Shown piece after piece: positions 1 to 7,334 of a stretch of DNA of 64,000 nt. Origin of the DNA: Streptomyces sp. SID13726 (GTDB taxonomy: Bacteria; Actinomycetota; Actinomycetes; Streptomycetales; Streptomycetaceae); NCBI RefSeq assembly GCF_010548375.1, contig NZ_JAAGLY010000001.1:744001-808000 (forward strand), written 5' to 3'. Position 1 is the stretch's first letter; each line of letters begins with the position of its first letter. A program made the position numbers and the translations under genes. A model generated the notes under the pieces. That model was not told the DNA's origin. It made no database searches and saw only the letters and a list, made by a program, of their open reading frames with translations.

Positions 1-540
1 GAACTGCACTTCGCCGGGCACGCCACCGAGGCCGACTTCCAGCGCTACGTCGACAACCTCGCCCTGCCCGCCCTCATGCTGATCGAGGACCTTCAGTACG
101 AGGGCGGCGGCGACGAGGAGTTCCGCGCCCGCTGCCGTTCGTTCGCCGAGGGCCTGCAACGCCTCGACTTCCTCACCGACCTCACCGAAGACCTCGGCGA
201 GGGCCGCCTCTACCTCCCGCAGGAGGACCTGGACCGCTCCGGAGTCACCCGCGCCGACCTGGAAGGGGGCCAGGACACCGCGGCCGTAAGGGAGTTGGTC
301 GCGCTGAGCTGTCGTAGAACCAGGAAGTCGCTGACCGACTCACGGGCCCTGGTGGACTCCACCGTGCCCGGCTTCCGGCCCTTGCAGCGCGCCCTCCTCG
401 ACCTGGCCGAGCACCAGCTGTCCCGGGTCGAGACCACCGGTACCGCCGTCACCCGCCGCACGGTCGGCTACGGCGTGCGCGTCCCGCTCGCCGTCCTGTT
501 CCGCGAGCGGCGTCGGCTCCGGGACGGCGGCCGGTCGTGA
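1..540 (+). CDS. squalene/phytoene synthase family protein (C-terminal part)
   Basis: The reading frame is open from base 1, so the gene starts outside the window; 179 residues are visible. The protein shows the second aspartate-rich signature of head-to-head prenyl synthases, DLTEDLGEGRLYLPQEDL, which binds the Mg2+-diphosphate of farnesyl or geranylgeranyl diphosphate. The family condenses two prenyl diphosphates into squalene or phytoene. The segment ends in a basic tail (RERRRLRDGG). Whether it belongs to a carotenoid (CrtB) or hopanoid (HpnC/HpnD) locus cannot be decided because the neighbours lie to the left. The gene is closed by a strong hairpin immediately after its TGA. Confidence 0.85.
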   Translation, partial: ELHFAGHATEADFQRYVDNLALPALMLIEDLQYEGGGDEEFRARCRSFAEGLQRLDFLTDLTEDLGEGRLYLPQEDLDRSGVTRADLEGGQDTAAVRELVALSCRRTRKSLTDSRALVDSTVPGFRPLQRALLDLAEHQLSRVETTGTAVTRRTVGYGVRVPLAVLFRERRRLRDGGRS

Positions 541-590
541 CGTGGGCCGTCCGGCGACTCCCTCGCCGGACGGCCCACGTCACGCTTTTG
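540..590. terminator. strong bidirectional terminator hairpin
   Basis: A perfect 17-bp inverted repeat (540-556 with 564-580) and a 7-base loop is followed by a T-rich run (cttttg). It sits between two convergent genes, the prenyl synthase and the GlsB-like protein, and would serve both. Confidence 0.8.
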
Positions 591-594
591 TCGG

Positions 595-858
595 TCAGTG
601 CCGCACCTTCACCTTGCTGACCGCCGCCACTCCGACCGCGGCCACGGCGATCTGGATCAGCCACTCGACCCAGTCGACGCCCTTGGTGTCCGCGACGTCG
701 AGACCCGCCGCGATGCCCGTGCCGATGAAGGCGGCGACGATGCCGATCAGGATCGTCCACAGGATGCCGATGCGCTGGCGCCCGGGCACCACCAGCCGGC
801 CGAGGACGCCGATCACGATGCCGATGACAATCGCGCTGATCACGCCTGAGATCTCCAT
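595..858 (-). CDS. GlsB/YeaQ/YmgE family stress-response membrane protein
   Basis: 87 residues, of the transglycosylase-associated (YeaQ/YmgE) family: a small three-helix membrane protein with the glycine-rich start MEISGVISAIVIGIVIGVLG, then a GRLVVPGRQ loop and two further hydrophobic helices. The family is induced by envelope or osmotic stress; its biochemical role is unknown. The ATG at 858 is chosen because the upstream extension is basic and not membrane-like. A second member lies at 2243-2509. It is divergent from terD and shares with it a promoter region containing a perfect inverted repeat. Confidence 0.85.
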   Translation of the reverse strand: MEISGVISAIVIGIVIGVLGRLVVPGRQRIGILWTILIGIVAAFIGTGIAAGLDVADTKGVDWVEWLIQIAVAAVGVAAVSKVKVRH

Positions 859-963
859 GCGGTGCCACCCCATCCGTAGTTGGTGACGCACGAGTGCCCG
901 CCGGAGCGGGACACAGTCCACAGCTTTGGCCACCGGTTCACGCCCAGCGGCCCGCCGGTCACT

Positions 964-979
964 TCTACAGTGTTGTAGA
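964..979. promoter_or_regulatory. inverted-repeat operator TCTACA-N4-TGTAGA
   Basis: A perfect 6-bp-arm palindrome TCTACAGTGTTGTAGA lies in the divergent intergenic space between the GlsB-like gene (start 858) and terD (start 1034). The layout TACA-N-TGTA is like operators of BlaI/MecI-type winged-helix repressors, but no such repressor gene lies nearby, so the binding protein is an inference. Confidence 0.5.
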
Positions 980-1033
980 TTTCAGATGGGGTCCGTGGCG
1001 CGGGCCCGTACCGATCGTGTGGAGGGATGCAGC

Positions 1034-1609
1034 ATGGGTGTTTCGCTGGCCAAGGGCGGCAATGTCTCGCTGAGCAAGGAGGCGCCGGGCCTGACCGCCG
1101 TCATCGTGGGGCTGGGCTGGGACGTGCGCACCACCACCGGCGCCGACTTCGACCTCGACGCCTCCGCGCTGCTCCTGGACGCCTCGGGCAAGGTCGTCTC
1201 GGATCGGCACTTCGTCTTCTACAACAACCTCACCAGCCCCGACGGTTCGGTCGAGCACACCGGCGACAACCTCACCGGTGAGGGCGACGGCGACGACGAG
1301 AGCGTCAAGGTGAACCTCGCCGCCGTGCCCGCCGAGGTCGAGCGGATCGTCTTCCCGGTGTCGATCCACGATGCCGAGGCGCGCGGACAGAGCTTCGGGC
1401 AGGTGCGCAACGCGTTCATCCGCGTGGTGAACCAGGCGGGCGGCGCCGAACTCGCCCGCTACGACCTCTCCGAGGACGCCTCCAGCGAGACCGCGATGGT
1501 CTTCGGCGAGCTGTACCGCAGCGGCGCGGAGTGGAAGTTCCGTGCGGTCGGCCAGGGTTACGCCTCCGGCCTGGCCGGTATCGCGTCCGACTTCGGTGTC
1601 CACGTCTGA
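1034..1609 (+). CDS. TerD family protein
   Basis: 191 residues. TerD/CABP-type domain over the whole length: N-terminal [20 protein letters not shown], then GLGWD, the acidic calcium-binding strands [12 protein letters not shown] and [10 protein letters not shown], and the [22 protein letters not shown] segment. Members are cytoplasmic Ca2+-binding proteins linked to tellurite, stress and differentiation responses in Streptomyces. Start chosen at ATG 1034 behind GGAGGG (1021-1026); no upstream extension is conserved. It is followed closely by a GTG-initiated membrane protein gene in the same direction, likely cotranscribed. Confidence 0.92.
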   Translation: MGVSLAKGGNVSLSKEAPGLTAVIVGLGWDVRTTTGADFDLDASALLLDASGKVVSDRHFVFYNNLTSPDGSVEHTGDNLTGEGDGDDESVKVNLAAVPAEVERIVFPVSIHDAEARGQSFGQVRNAFIRVVNQAGGAELARYDLSEDASSETAMVFGELYRSGAEWKFRAVGQGYASGLAGIASDFGVHV

Positions 1610-1634
1610 GCGCGGCGGCGGTGAGGGGGGTCGT

Positions 1635-2204
1635 GTGATCGGCGTGTCCGGGCTCCGTCCGCAGGACCGGGCGGACTTCGAGGGCGTGCTCCAACTGGCC
1701 CTCGACGACAGCGGTATCCGCTCGGCGCTCCGCGCGGACCCCACCGGGAGCGCCGAGGGGCGGCTGCGGATGCGTGCGCGGTCGGCGGCCGAGGAGATCG
1801 CGGCCGCCGCCGGGGACGAGTACCGCGCCTACCTGGCCGCCGAGCGGGCCGTGGGCCGACCGGGGTCGGGGGCCACCGAGGCCACCGGGTGGCTCCTGGT
1901 GGTGGTCCTCGCGCCCCTGGTGGCAGCGGTCGCGGCGACCGTCCTGCTGCTCCTCGGCTATGTCCTGCGGCTCACCGCCCCCGCCGTGGAGTTCGGCGGC
2001 CCGGTGATCACGGCCGGTTGGACCCTCGCCTCCGTCGCGGCCGTCACCGGTGGCCTCAGCGTCTGGGTCCTGCTGCGCACCGCCCTGGGGCAGCGCGGGG
2101 AGCGCTCGGTGGCCCGGGCTCGCGAGCGGTGGCGCCGGGCCCTCCTGGAGCGGGGCGTGCTGCCGTATCTGCGCGGCCAACTCCCGGACTCCGCGGGGCT
2201 GTAG
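1635..2204 (+). CDS. hypothetical two-helix membrane protein
   Basis: 189 residues with no recognised family. An N-terminal soluble part of about 75 residues is rich in Ala, Arg and Glu and may be helical. Two hydrophobic segments follow (around residues 80-105, GWLLVVVLAPLVAAVAATVLLLLG, and 115-140), then an arginine-rich C-terminal tail (RGERSVARARERWRR). GTG 1635 is taken as start behind a GAGGGGGG ribosome site. It lies 25 bp downstream of terD, so probably in one transcript with it. Function not assigned. Confidence 0.7.
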   Translation: MIGVSGLRPQDRADFEGVLQLALDDSGIRSALRADPTGSAEGRLRMRARSAAEEIAAAAGDEYRAYLAAERAVGRPGSGATEATGWLLVVVLAPLVAAVAATVLLLLGYVLRLTAPAVEFGGPVITAGWTLASVAAVTGGLSVWVLLRTALGQRGERSVARARERWRRALLERGVLPYLRGQLPDSAGL

Positions 2205-2242
2205 GCGACGTACGGGCCCGCAGGCCCGGTACGTCCGCCCGT

Positions 2243-2509
2243 CTAGTTGCGGGAGTTGCCGAACAGCAGCCGGTACCCGATCAGCAGCACCAGGGAGCCG
2301 CCGATCGCCGCGCCCCAGGTGTAGAGGTCGAAGAAGTGGCTCTCCACCGGGCGGTCGAGGAAGCGTGCCGAGAGCCAGCCGCCGACGAAGGCGCCCGCGA
2401 CGCCGATGAGGGTGGTGCCGATGAGGCCGCCCGGGTCGCGGCCGGGCAGCAGGACCTTGGCGATGGCTCCGGCGAGCAGGCCGAGGATGATCCAGCCGAT
2501 GATGCCCAC
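2243..2509 (-). CDS. GlsB/YeaQ/YmgE family stress-response membrane protein (second copy)
   Basis: 88 residues, the second YeaQ/YmgE-type protein in the first 3 kb. It has the family signature GIIGWIILGLLAGAIAK, the polar loop LLPGRDPGGLIGTTLIG and two later hydrophobic helices. It is distinct in sequence from the 595-858 copy, so not a recent duplication. A TTGCGCAA site lies 73 bp upstream of its start. Membrane located; no biochemical activity is known for the family. Confidence 0.85.
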   Translation of the reverse strand: MGIIGWIILGLLAGAIAKVLLPGRDPGGLIGTTLIGVAGAFVGGWLSARFLDRPVESHFFDLYTWGAAIGGSLVLLIGYRLLFGNSRN

Positions 2510-2581
2510 GTCGTTGTCCTCCAGTCGGTCGGGTCGGGACGGGCGGGTTCACCCGGCGCGCCGACTCCGTGAATTGCCTGA

Positions 2582-2589
2582 TTGCGCAA
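2582..2589. promoter_or_regulatory. TTGCGCAA site upstream of the second GlsB-like gene
   Basis: Eight-base perfect palindrome TTGCGCAA, followed by GCCTAGG, in the divergent region between the membrane protein (start 2509) and the ArsR-type regulator (start 2783). The same palindrome recurs in front of three other genes within 3.2 kb. Confidence 0.4.
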
Positions 2590-2671
2590 GCCTAGGGAGC
2601 GAGTTGAGGCGGGGGCGAGCCCTGCCGGTGACTGGTGGCGAGTCGTCGACGTTCTTTCACACACTTATTAC

Positions 2672-2681
2672 ATTGCGCAAT
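2672..2681. promoter_or_regulatory. ATTGCGCAAT palindrome in front of the ArsR gene
   Basis: Perfect 10-bp palindrome ATTGCGCAAT, about 100 bp upstream of the ArsR-family start. A probable autoregulatory operator, because ArsR/SmtB proteins bind short palindromes in their own promoters. It is the longest of the four TTGCGCAA copies. Confidence 0.45.
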
Positions 2682-2782
2682 CGATGAACTGCCGGCATGG
2701 TCGCAGGACCCGGCCCCGCGGACCCCTACACTGAGACAGCACATGTGTGTCGACAGTGACCGGGGCGGGACAGGAGGGGATC

Positions 2783-3148
2783 GTGGCGACATTCGCCGGC
2801 GGCTTCGAGGACCCGTCCGCGGAGGTGCTGACGGAGGCGGCCGCCGCGTTCGGACTGCTCGCCTCCTCGGCCCGGCTGCACCTCATGTGGGCCCTCTCCC
2901 AAGGTGAGAGCGATGTCACCCACCTCGCCGACCGGGTCGGCGGCGCGCTGCCCGCGGTCAGCCAGCACCTGGCCAAGCTCAAGCTGGCCGGACTGGTCCG
3001 CTCCCGCCGCGAGGGCCGCAGGCAGGTCTACTACGTCGACGACCCGGACATCGTGACCGTGGTGCGCGTGATGGTCGGCCAGCTGACCGCCCGTACCCGC
3101 GAGGTCCCCGTGCCCCGCCCGCACAGCATCGGCTCACGCCGCTCTTAA
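2783..3148 (+). CDS. ArsR/SmtB family winged-helix transcriptional regulator
   Basis: 121 residues. The core runs from FGLLASSARLHLMWALSQGE through the recognition helix region LPAVSQHLAKLKLAGLVRSRREGRR to the wing QVYYVDDPD, a classic ArsR-type dimeric repressor. No CxC metal-binding pair is present in the DNA-binding helix, so a standard arsenic or cadmium site is not visible; other family members sense metals through C-terminal His/Asp sites. GTG 2783 is preferred because AGGAGGGG (2772-2779) precedes it; an in-frame GTG at 2747 has no such site. Candidate targets are the TTGCGCAA sites nearby. Confidence 0.85.
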   Translation: MATFAGGFEDPSAEVLTEAAAAFGLLASSARLHLMWALSQGESDVTHLADRVGGALPAVSQHLAKLKLAGLVRSRREGRRQVYYVDDPDIVTVVRVMVGQLTARTREVPVPRPHSIGSRRS

Positions 3149-3193
3149 CGCCCCTGGGATAGAAGGGTGCTGTGCCGAAGAGGGGGGTGAGGC

Positions 3194-3853
3194 ATGCCGG
3201 ACGCCCGGGTGTCCCGATACCGGCGCCTGCTTCCCGTGCTGGTCCTCGCCCTGGCGCTGTACGTCATCGTGCGCGCCGCGAACACCTCGCAGGGCGACTC
3301 CTCGCCGCCTGCCGAGCGGCCCGCCGGCACACCGACCCCGTCCGCCTCCGCGAAGGCCGGCGTGTCCTACGACCCCGCCGACTACGCCTCCGAGGTCCGC
3401 ACCCGTGCGCGGCAGGCGGGCGTGAGTGCCCGGCTGGTGATGGCGATCCTCTACAACGAGGCCTACAAACCGCACGACCCGGCCGTGGAGCGGGCCTGGC
3501 AGAAGTACAAGCCGGACGCGGCCTTCGGCATCGCCGACATGCACCGGGCCACGTTCGACGCGGTGAAGAAGGGCCGCGACTTCGCGGACCGCGCCTGGAC
3601 GGAGCTGCCCGACGACCGGGACCTCGCCATCGAGGCCGAGGCCTGGTACCTGCACGACCTGGCCGCCCAGCTGCCCGCCACGCGCTCCGGCGCGTACACC
3701 GAGGACGAACTGCTGGCCCTCGGCTACAACACCGGCGCGGGCAACATGCTCGCCTTCGCGAGCGGGACGCCTCCCGGCAGCCAGGCGAAGTCCTACCTCG
3801 ACCGGTTCCGGGCCAACTGGGCCAAGGCCGGAAAAGCCGTCACGACAGCCTGA
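3194..3853 (+). CDS. transglycosylase SLT-domain protein (membrane anchored)
   Basis: 219 residues. One N-terminal hydrophobic helix (LLPVLVLALALYVIV) serves as anchor or signal, followed by a Pro/Ser/Thr linker. A lytic-transglycosylase-like domain then follows: VMAILYNEAY carries the presumed catalytic Glu, FGIADMHRATFD corresponds to the GLMQ-like motif, and LALGYNTGAGNM to the AYN.G motif. Such enzymes cleave the MurNAc-GlcNAc bond of peptidoglycan outside the membrane. A ribosome site GAGGGGGGTGAGG precedes ATG 3194. The next gene is an LCP cell-wall ligase, consistent with an envelope theme. Confidence 0.75.
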   Translation: MPDARVSRYRRLLPVLVLALALYVIVRAANTSQGDSSPPAERPAGTPTPSASAKAGVSYDPADYASEVRTRARQAGVSARLVMAILYNEAYKPHDPAVERAWQKYKPDAAFGIADMHRATFDAVKKGRDFADRAWTELPDDRDLAIEAEAWYLHDLAAQLPATRSGAYTEDELLALGYNTGAGNMLAFASGTPPGSQAKSYLDRFRANWAKAGKAVTTA

Positions 3854-3916
3854 ACCGGCCCGCCCGCGTGTGAGATCCGACGGGCTCCGTGCTGCGCGGG
3901 CCAGGGATTTGTTAGA

Positions 3917-3932
3917 TTGCGCAACTACGCAA
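3917..3932. promoter_or_regulatory. TTGCGCAA plus half-site upstream of the LCP gene
   Basis: TTGCGCAA (3917-3924) followed by a second partial copy, TACGCAA (3926-3932), and CCTAGG. It lies about 110 bp upstream of the LCP start in an otherwise unoccupied 183-bp gap. It shares the core with sites at 2582, 2673 and 5766. Confidence 0.4.
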
Positions 3933-4036
3933 CCTAGGCGGCGTTCCGGCTCCGCCTGTCCGTACACCGCCGCGTACGCCAGGCCGCCACCCCTCGGCCC
4001 GGCCTCACGGGCCCGACCGTTTCCTGGGAGTGGAAG

Positions 4037-5737
4037 ATGAGCGACCCGTGGGACGGCCCGGGCGGTCAGGCCACCCGCAGCCGCGGCGCCCGGGTGCCCG
4101 GCCAGCGGGCGACCGGACCGGAGGGGCCGCGACCCGGCGGTCGCGCCGCGGCCCGGGCGGCGGCCTCCCGCGGGAAAGGCGGCAAGCGCTCGCGCCGCAG
4201 GGCCCGTCCGGTCCGGCGCGGCAGGCGGGTGCTGAAGATCGCGGGGATGTGCGTCGCGTTCCTGGTGCTCGCCACGGCCGGGGCAGGCTGGTGGTTCTAC
4301 GAGCACCTCAACGGCAACATCAACAGCGTCGCGCTGGACGGCAAGGGCGGTTCGGAGAAGGCCGACGCGTTCGGCCGCACCCCGATCAACATCCTGGTCA
4401 TGGGCTCGGACGGCCGGACCAGCAAGGCGGACTGCAAGCTCGGCGGCGGCTGCTCCCAGACCGGTGTGCAGACCGGCAACGGCAACGCCGACGTGCAGAT
4501 GGTGGTCCACATATCCGCGGACCGCTCCAACGCCACCGTCATGAGCATCCCCCGGGACACCATGGTCAACGTCCCGGCCTGCAAGGACAGCGAGTCGGGC
4601 CAGTCCACCTCCGGCTACTACGGCCAGATCAACAGCGCCCTCCAGTACGGCCCCGCCTGCCAGGCCGCCACCATCCACCAGCTCACCGGCATCCCCATCG
4701 ACCACTTCGTCAAGCTCGACTTCTCGGGCGTGGTCAAGATGTCCGACGCGGTCGGCGGTGTCTCCGTGTGCGTCAGCGACAACGTGTACGACACCTACTC
4801 GCATCTGAAGCTGTCCAAGGGCACCCACACCCTCAAGGGCGAGGCGGCCCTGGAGTTCGTCCGCTCCCGGCACGGCTTCGGGGACGGCAGCGACCTCGGC
4901 CGTACGGTCTCGCAGCACATCTTCCTCAGCGCGATGATCCGGAAGTTCAAGAGCGCGGGCACGCTCACCGACCCCACCGCGGTCTACGACCTCGCCGACG
5001 CCGCCACCAAGGCGCTGACCGTGGACGACGGCCTCGGCAGCGTCAAGAAGCTGATCGCGCTCGCGGCCGACGTGAACAAGGTCCCCACCAAGCGGATGAC
5101 CTTCACCACCATGCAGACCGCCCCCGACCCGACCGACGACAACCGGGTGGTGGTGGGTGCGGGCGCCAAGTCGCTCTTCGCCAGCATCGCGGGCGACCAG
5201 TCCCTGACCACGGGCTCCGGCAAGAAGGCCACGAAGGCCACGCCCTCCGCCTCGGCCGTGCCCGCCGCGCAGATCGCCGTGACGGTCGAGAACGGCACCG
5301 AGATCACCGGCCGCGCCTCCGAGGTCGCCGACGCGCTCACCGGACAGGGCTTCAGCTCCGCCACGACCACGGCCAACGCGCCGAGTTCCGCGAGCACCAC
5401 CACGCTCACCTACGGCGCCGGGCAGAAGGGCGAGGCGCAGACCGCCGCCAGGGCGCTGGGCCTGTCCTCCGCGCATCTGGAGCAGGGCACGGGCACCGGC
5501 CTGACCCTGGTGATCGGCGCGGACTGGACGAGCGGGACCACGTATCCGGGCGGCTCCTCCTCGCCCGCGCCCGCCGACACGAAGGCCGCGGTCTCCGACG
5601 CGCACGCGCAGACCGCCGACCAGGCCAAGACCTGCGCCAAGGTCAGCCCGTACCGGACGGTCTCGCTGAACGGGGTGCCCATGACGCCGGCCCAGGCGTA
5701 CGCGGCGGCGACCAGCAAACCCGACTCGGACCAGTGA
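4037..5737 (+). CDS. LCP (LytR-CpsA-Psr) family cell-wall glycopolymer ligase with LytR_C domain
   Basis: 566 residues. A basic, Pro/Gly-rich cytoplasmic N-terminus of about 70 residues leads to one transmembrane helix (VLKIAGMCVAFLVLATAGAGWWFY). The extracellular LCP domain shows the signature points NILVMGSDGR, MSIPRDTMV (the Arg contacting the lipid pyrophosphate), and FVRSRHGFGDGSDLGRTVSQ. A C-terminal LytR_C domain starts near residue 400 (IAVTVENGTEITGRASEVADAL). LCP enzymes transfer undecaprenyl-linked polymers to peptidoglycan. ATG 4037 has GGGAGTGGAAG upstream. Six cysteines in the extracellular part suggest disulphides. Confidence 0.92.
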   Translation: MSDPWDGPGGQATRSRGARVPGQRATGPEGPRPGGRAAARAAASRGKGGKRSRRRARPVRRGRRVLKIAGMCVAFLVLATAGAGWWFYEHLNGNINSVALDGKGGSEKADAFGRTPINILVMGSDGRTSKADCKLGGGCSQTGVQTGNGNADVQMVVHISADRSNATVMSIPRDTMVNVPACKDSESGQSTSGYYGQINSALQYGPACQAATIHQLTGIPIDHFVKLDFSGVVKMSDAVGGVSVCVSDNVYDTYSHLKLSKGTHTLKGEAALEFVRSRHGFGDGSDLGRTVSQHIFLSAMIRKFKSAGTLTDPTAVYDLADAATKALTVDDGLGSVKKLIALAADVNKVPTKRMTFTTMQTAPDPTDDNRVVVGAGAKSLFASIAGDQSLTTGSGKKATKATPSASAVPAAQIAVTVENGTEITGRASEVADALTGQGFSSATTTANAPSSASTTTLTYGAGQKGEAQTAARALGLSSAHLEQGTGTGLTLVIGADWTSGTTYPGGSSSPAPADTKAAVSDAHAQTADQAKTCAKVSPYRTVSLNGVPMTPAQAYAAATSKPDSDQ

Positions 5738-5765
5738 GGACGAGCCGGGGTTCGTGGTTGTACAG

Positions 5766-5773
5766 TTGCGCAA
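5766..5773. promoter_or_regulatory. TTGCGCAA site upstream of tatA
   Basis: TTGCGCAA lies 35 bp before the tatA start, within GTACAGTTGCGCAAGC and followed by GGCAACAATG. At this distance a bound protein would overlap the promoter or the untranslated leader. Fourth copy of the shared motif. Confidence 0.4.
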
Positions 5774-5808
5774 GCTGGCAACAATGAACGTAGAGAAAGG
5801 GCGGCGGG

Positions 5809-6006
5809 ATGCTCCGCAACGGACTGGAACCCTGGCACCTGCTGGTCGTGGCCATCATGATCATCCTGCTGTTCGGCTCGAAGAAGCTGCCCGAGGCGGC
5901 CCGCGGGCTCGGCAAGTCGATGCGCATCCTCAAGAGCGAGGCCAAGGCCATGAAGGACGACGACGAGGCCCAGCCCACCGCGACCGAGCGCAACCCGGCG
6001 CTCTGA
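5809..6006 (+). CDS. tatA: twin-arginine translocase subunit TatA/TatE
   Basis: 65 residues. One N-terminal membrane helix (WHLLVVAIMIILLFGSKKLPE) carries the diagnostic FGSKKLPE hinge. The amphipathic helix AARGLGKSMRILKSEAK and a short acidic tail follow. TatA oligomers form the channel for folded proteins with twin-arginine signals. The start has GGCGGCGGG upstream. No tatC is adjacent, so this is probably a stand-alone or additional TatA. A hairpin with GCGGCC/GGCCGC arms (6014-6033) follows the stop and may terminate the transcript. Confidence 0.92.
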   Translation: MLRNGLEPWHLLVVAIMIILLFGSKKLPEAARGLGKSMRILKSEAKAMKDDDEAQPTATERNPAL

Positions 6007-6013
6007 GCCCGGG

Positions 6014-6040
6014 GCGGCCGTGAGGAGGGCCGCGGGGGTT
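6014..6040 (+). terminator. probable terminator after tatA
   Basis: Inverted repeat GCGGCC (6014-6019) with GGCCGC (6028-6033), then a G run and TTTGTT. It separates tatA from the riboswitch-led operon. Confidence 0.5.
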
Positions 6041-6043
6041 TGT

Positions 6044-6165
6044 TACGCTCCCGCTGCCTCCCGCGGGGGAAGTCCGGTGAGAGTCCGGCGCTGACCCGCA
6101 ACGGTGTGCGCGGCGACCCCCGGGTCCGCCGCGCGAGCCCGATCGCCCGGGGGTGGCGCGACCCG
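6044..6165 (+). ncRNA. cobalamin riboswitch
   Basis: The leader of the transporter operon carries the conserved aptamer core: GGGGGAAGTCCGGTGAGAGT followed by CCGGCGCTGACCCGCAACGG, which matches the GGTG-AA-TCC and CxGxCCCGCxACxGT elements of B12 riboswitches. Near 6133 GCGAGCCCGATCGCCCG fits the later AGCC-GA-ACC segment. Edges are approximate. Downstream, GGGGCCG and CGGCCCC near 6218-6254 can pair just before the ribosome site GAAGGA (6261-6266), so control could act on translation start or termination. Adenosylcobalamin would lower expression of the import genes. Confidence 0.9.
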
Positions 6166-6276
6166 TCGACTGCTCGCCGTGGACTGCGAGAGGGGACCGC
6201 GCGGCCCAGGTGCCGTTCGGGGCCGTCTTGTGCGTGACGTCCGCCCGGCGGCCCCACCCCGAAGGACCGCCCCACC

Positions 6277-7332
6277 GTGCGCCGAAGTACGGCCCCCAGC
6301 CGCACCCCCCTGCTGCCCCGCACCCTCGGGCTCGCCCTGCTGCTCGCCGTGTCGCTGTGGTGCGGGGTCGCCCTCGGTGCCAGCGGCATCGGCGCCACCG
6401 AGGTGGGCCGGTTCCTGTGGGCCGGGCTCACCGGCGGCACCGTGCACGCCCGCGACGCCGCCGCCTACACCATCGTCTGGGAGATCCGGCTGCCCCGGGT
6501 CGTGCTCGGCGCGATCGTCGGGGCGGGCCTCGCCTCGGTCGGCGTGGCCGTCCAGGCCATGGTCCGCAACGCGCTCGCCGACCCCTTCGTGCTGGGCATC
6601 TCCTCCGGCGCCGCGGTGGGCGCCAACGCCGTCATCCTGCTCGGCGCGTTCGCCGGACTCGGCGTCTGGGCGCTGTCGCTGTCCGCGTTCGCCTCCGCCC
6701 TCGCCGCGATGGTCCTGGTGTACGCCGTGGCCCGCTCACCGCAGGGCCTCACCCCGCTGCGGCTCATCCTGACCGGCACGGCACTCGCGTACGGCTTCGA
6801 GGCCGTCACCACCGTCATGGTGTTCGGCGCGGCCCGGGGCGAGGCCGCCCGCTCCGCGATGATGTGGCTGCTGGGCAGCCTCGGCGGGGCGAGCTGGGCG
6901 CAGGTACCGCTCGCCGCGGTCACCGTGGCCGCCGGCTGGACCTGGCTCAGACGGCGGGCCGAGTCCCTGAACGCCCTCGCGATGGGCGACGAGACCTCCG
7001 CCGCGCTCGGCGTCCGACCAGGGCGGTTGCGGCGGGAGTTGTTCCTCGTCACCGCCGCCGTCACCGGAACCGTGGTCGCGGTCAGCGGGGCCATCGGCTT
7101 CGTCGGACTCATGGTCCCGCACGTCGTACGGATGCTCGTCGGCGCCGACCACCGACGCGTCCTCGCCGTCGCCCCCCTCGCCGGAGCCGTCCTGCTGGTC
7201 TGGGCCGACATCCTGTCCCGGCTCCTGCTCGCCCCCGCCGAACTGCCCGTCGGCGTGATCACCGCCGTGGTCGGGGTGCCCGCCTTCCTGCTGCTCATGC
7301 GGCGCGGCGGCTACTCCTTCGGAGGCCGGTGA
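6277..7332 (+). CDS. btuC: FecCD/BtuC-type ABC transporter permease (cobalamin uptake)
   Basis: 351 residues, about ten membrane helices of the FecCD family, with conserved stretches RLPRVVLGAIVGAGLASVGV, NALADPFVLGISSGA and the C-terminal IGFVGLMVPHVVRMLVG that couples to the ATPase. GTG 6277 follows GAAGGA. The B12 riboswitch upstream and an ATPase and binding lipoprotein downstream identify it as the permease of a vitamin B12 or corrinoid importer rather than a siderophore one. The stop is 2 bp before the ATG of the ATPase gene, so translation is probably coupled. Confidence 0.88.
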   Translation: MRRSTAPSRTPLLPRTLGLALLLAVSLWCGVALGASGIGATEVGRFLWAGLTGGTVHARDAAAYTIVWEIRLPRVVLGAIVGAGLASVGVAVQAMVRNALADPFVLGISSGAAVGANAVILLGAFAGLGVWALSLSAFASALAAMVLVYAVARSPQGLTPLRLILTGTALAYGFEAVTTVMVFGAARGEAARSAMMWLLGSLGGASWAQVPLAAVTVAAGWTWLRRRAESLNALAMGDETSAALGVRPGRLRRELFLVTAAVTGTVVAVSGAIGFVGLMVPHVVRMLVGADHRRVLAVAPLAGAVLLVWADILSRLLLAPAELPVGVITAVVGVPAFLLLMRRGGYSFGGR

Positions 7333-7334
7333 CC

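Noticed and set aside
3134-5773. Long open frame on the minus strand opposite the transglycosylase and LCP genes
   Set aside because: Strong family match on the plus strand (LCP, SLT); the minus frame is Gly/Arg-rich with no domain, a typical shadow of GC-rich coding DNA.
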